This document shows, piece by piece, positions 61,331 through 64,000 of a stretch of 64,000 nt of DNA (positions are counted from its first letter, which is position 1; every line of letters begins with the position of its first letter). The stretch covers positions 31,605,118 to 31,669,117 of the forward strand of contig OX442314.1 in NCBI GenBank assembly GCA_949358305.1. The letters run 5' to 3'. Both the position numbers and the translations under genes were made by a program. The stretch is from Strigamia acuminata. Lineage: Eukaryota; Arthropoda; Chilopoda; Geophilomorpha; Linotaeniidae. The notes under the pieces were generated by a model that saw only the letters and a list, made by a program, of their open reading frames with translations, was not told where the DNA came from and did no database searches.

Positions 61331-61631
61331 TATATTATTGAAGTAATATATTGTTGTAAACAAAATTAATAAACATGTCAAGATGAGATTTGCCTCTGGC
61401 ATTTATTTGTGGATTACACCAAAATGAAACCACAGAAGATATTTTCTTTGCGTAGTCAATGGGAATTAAAACAGTAGTAAAAAAAATATTGAAAAAATAA
61501 ATCTGCCCCCATCTGCCCCCATTAAATAAAAAATTCAAAAATTCAAAAATAAACATTTATTGCATAGATTTGAAACCTTCATCCAACATAAATTTTTATC
61601 AAGTACCACAATGATCAATTTCTTCAATTTC
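61331..61631. other. Spacer between Copia and the kelch gene
   Basis: AT-rich, possibly containing the rest of the Copia LTR. ATCTGCCCCC is repeated in tandem at 61501-61520. Nothing else seen. Confidence 0.5.
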
Positions 61632-63983
61632 TTATTCATTTTCATCCAATAAACCCGTCACAAAAGCAGCTGCTTGCCAGTGCAGCCCAGCTGGAAAATG
61701 CGTCTCCACCTCCCATTGAAACGCGTGCATATCAAACGAATGAATCGTTTTCCCCGCCAACTCGACCGCGTACAACTTCCTCTCTCCTGGCAATATACAA
61801 CAAACCTTACTGGCGGTCAATTTCGTATTTTGAATCGGCAACCACTTATTCTTCCTCGTGTGAAAACGAAAAACAATATCCGGCTTCGAGATGCGCACCG
61901 CGTACAACTTGCTATCCACCGACGTCACCAAAGGATTCGTCATCAAAAAATGCGACGGCAACTCCACCAACAGCGACCACTGGTCAATTTCCGAGTCGTA
62001 ACTCTCGCACGCTTTCGACACGACTTCGTGCACCGAATCCGCCGACACCGTGCCACCAATCGCGTAGAGCAATTTCCCCGAAGTGACCAAACAAACGTTC
62101 GTCCTCGCTATGCGCAGCGCCGCCACCAAATGCCATCGGTCCGATTTCGTGTCGTACCTTTCCACCTGAGCGATCGGTTTGTGGTAGCGACCGATTCCGC
62201 CCGCCACGTAAATCTTCCTCTTCAAATTCGCCACACCGGCGCCCACTCTGGCCACCAACAAATCCGAAGCGGGCACCAACATGTGCTCGCGACTCCGGTA
62301 AATGAAAACGCTGTTCGTCTTCCGAAACGAACCGTTCAGCAATCCGCCGATGTAATAAACATTCCCTTCGAAGAAACCCACCGAATAGTTGTTCTCGATG
62401 GGCGGCATGAGCAGTTGTCTCTGCGCCAACCAGCAACGTTTGCGCAGGCAATACACTTGCTGGGAAGCTTCGTTGTGTTTGTTGGTCGCCAGGAGAATCA
62501 AAAGCGGTCCTTCGTCTTGGAAATAGCGCGAATCTTTCTGCATTCCCATTTTAATAGTGGCAGAATCGAAAGCCGATTCCTCGTACCCGGACGAACGATC
62601 TTGATCTTGGCTCATGCTGCTCGGCGAATTGGAGTGTTGGTAGTTAATGTTTTCCATCTTTGTCGGGGCGTATTGCACTTTCTCCGTGTTGGCTTCTTGC
62701 AGGGGACATTCGGACAAGTGGGCGTAGTTCCTCGCCTGGAAACTGCTGTTGATGATCTGCGTTCTTGCGGTGTAGCTGGCCACGTCTCTGTCTTTTGTCG
62801 TCAGTTCTGCCAGCTCCAAAATGGGGAAAGTCACCGACATCGACTCCTCGCAAGGCACAGGTGTTGGCATTGGCAAGTCTTCGTGGATCGTTAATTGCGG
62901 ACTGGAGAACGGATTTGTTGCCGGGACGACCACGGAGAGCGAGGAAACTTGCAGCGACAGGTCCGGGGACGATCCCGAAGCGTGACTGAAACTCGAGTTG
63001 ATTTGTTTCATCGTTTTGTTCTTTGGCAGATTGAAGATCCTGTTGTGCAAGGCGTTTCGCAGTTCTTCGTTCTCGGTCTGCGAGAGAGATTTCATCGCTT
63101 CGTTGTGCTCGTCCGTTGTTAAAGATTCGCTCACGTTCGGGGTGAAAGTGGAGATCGATTTCGCCTCCGTCTGGAACGAGCTGCTGGCAGATTTGGCGGT
63201 CGGTCTTGGACTGGGCTTGCAAGACGCCTCCAGCTTGGTTTTCCACATCTTCCAGATGTCGTTGGCTATGGGCATGGATTTCATTTTGTTGTGCGTCGGC
63301 GTGACGAAGTTCTCCAGAGTTATGTTGAGCGTGTCGCTTGAGCGGGCGGTCGGCGCGTCGGTTTCCTCGTGGTTCGACGCCCGCTCGGCGAAACATTGGT
63401 AGCCGCCGTACTCGAACACGTTGTTGGTTTTGTCGAGCTTCAGTTCACCGATCGACAGACTCGCCAACGTTTCGTATTCGCTATTGTCGGTGGATTTTGC
63501 AGCGGTTGACTTGGAGTTGTCCGTCGGGTGCTCGATATTGGAGTTGCTACTGTCGATTTTACTCATCGAGTCGTCCGACACTTTGAGCTTGCAAAGCGTT
63601 AAATGCTCGTTTTGCGCACAACCGTTATTCCCGCATCTGGAATCGGAGTCCAACGACCCCTCGGCACTCTTTATTTTCTCCGATTTCCATTGCACACTGT
63701 TCGATCTGTCGTCACATATCTCCGCGTTTTCTTCGTTCCAAAGCGAATCCGATGAATTCCTGAATGTTTTCTGCCTACTCGAGAGGGCATTTGACGTCAC
63801 GTTTGCGAGATAAACGGCAGTGTCCGCGTTGTTCATCAACTTCTGCTGTTGTATTATTTGGTTCGATATATTATCTTCGTCGTACATTTGATCATTGACG
63901 CCACTGTCGATGTCGCAGTGAAACATATCGTCGGTCAAGCTCTTATCCAAATTATTCAACTCAGAATTGCTTAAATAATTCAT
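61632..63983 (-). CDS. Kelch-repeat protein with long disordered N-terminus
   Basis: An uninterrupted frame of 783 codons. The frame stays open to the window edge, so the start at 63983 (MNYLSNSELNNLDKSL) is provisional and BTB/BACK domains could lie upstream. Residues 1-490 are Ser/Asn/Asp/Thr-rich and probably disordered. From about 495 on there are kelch blades, marked by NVYYIGGLLNGS, KIYVAGGIGRY, KLLYAIGGTVS and downstream W residues (RWHLVAALR, QWSLLVELP, KWLPI), about five to six units. BTB-less kelch proteins act as scaffolds; BTB-kelch proteins are Cul3 adaptors. Codon use is GC-richer than the flanking AT-rich DNA, and no transposon motif is present. Likely a host gene. Confidence 0.85.
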   Translation of the reverse strand: MNYLSNSELNNLDKSLTDDMFHCDIDSGVNDQMYDEDNISNQIIQQQKLMNNADTAVYLANVTSNALSSRQKTFRNSSDSLWNEENAEICDDRSNSVQWKSEKIKSAEGSLDSDSRCGNNGCAQNEHLTLCKLKVSDDSMSKIDSSNSNIEHPTDNSKSTAAKSTDNSEYETLASLSIGELKLDKTNNVFEYGGYQCFAERASNHEETDAPTARSSDTLNITLENFVTPTHNKMKSMPIANDIWKMWKTKLEASCKPSPRPTAKSASSSFQTEAKSISTFTPNVSESLTTDEHNEAMKSLSQTENEELRNALHNRIFNLPKNKTMKQINSSFSHASGSSPDLSLQVSSLSVVVPATNPFSSPQLTIHEDLPMPTPVPCEESMSVTFPILELAELTTKDRDVASYTARTQIINSSFQARNYAHLSECPLQEANTEKVQYAPTKMENINYQHSNSPSSMSQDQDRSSGYEESAFDSATIKMGMQKDSRYFQDEGPLLILLATNKHNEASQQVYCLRKRCWLAQRQLLMPPIENNYSVGFFEGNVYYIGGLLNGSFRKTNSVFIYRSREHMLVPASDLLVARVGAGVANLKRKIYVAGGIGRYHKPIAQVERYDTKSDRWHLVAALRIARTNVCLVTSGKLLYAIGGTVSADSVHEVVSKACESYDSEIDQWSLLVELPSHFLMTNPLVTSVDSKLYAVRISKPDIVFRFHTRKNKWLPIQNTKLTASKVCCILPGERKLYAVELAGKTIHSFDMHAFQWEVETHFPAGLHWQAAAFVTGLLDENE

Positions 63984-64000
63984 GTGATCAAGCGTGTGTG

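Noticed and set aside
61674-62894. 406-codon plus-strand frame opposite the kelch gene
   Set aside because: Arg/His/Gln-rich composition typical of an antisense shadow; the kelch repeats lie on the other strand.
1-64000. tRNA, rRNA and snRNA genes
   Set aside because: I looked for conserved B-box-like GGTTCGAATCC and rRNA core sequences and found none convincing. A covariance-model scan would be decisive.

Overview
The window is animal nuclear DNA from an unidentified invertebrate, probably an arthropod. It is AT-rich between genes. Its small genes are split by introns of about 50-120 bp with GT-AG (sometimes GC-AG) borders. It also carries a kelch-repeat gene and several classes of animal transposon, and it has one 200-N assembly gap at 49242-49441. 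I see no bacterial features. I could not place the species from sequence alone.

Bases 1-13 kb and 24-51 kb hold an accessory gene cluster, mostly on the minus strand, made from a few recurring modules that I do not recognise as a named family. I label them as follows. H is a small two-exon protein with a CX2CX2HX3H motif. P is a proline-rich three-exon protein ending in a conserved KNFL tail. D is a disordered protein beginning MDRENAPCKKFKR. R is a RING-H2 protein. N/K are PC4-like exons. M is a four-exon single-pass membrane protein. Copies recur in different orders, often truncated, frameshifted or fused to one another. Intact-looking copies are P at 4548-5190, M at 6519-7071, H at 37550-37831 and 48420-48735, and R at 47205-48335; an H-R fusion lies at 7498-8577. 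H and D genes share an upstream element, and two P genes share another, which suggests common regulation.

Bases 13545-24337 are one complete, young Ty3/Gypsy retrotransposon on the plus strand. It has 623-bp LTRs that appear identical, a 4-bp target duplication (ATAC), gag, a predicted -1 ribosomal frameshift into pol, and a third ORF of unknown role.

Bases 51.9-61.3 kb are a nest of transposons: a Copia remnant interrupted by a Tc1/mariner remnant, a Mutator-like (MULE) element and a full-length LINE, with a perfect 33-bp inverted repeat inside the Copia sequence. Fragments of pogo-like, MULE, Tc1, Gypsy and Copia elements lie elsewhere (3-4, 10-11, 27, 34, 38 and 41-42 kb). The last 2.4 kb carry a long kelch-repeat gene on the minus strand that is probably a host gene and may continue beyond the window.
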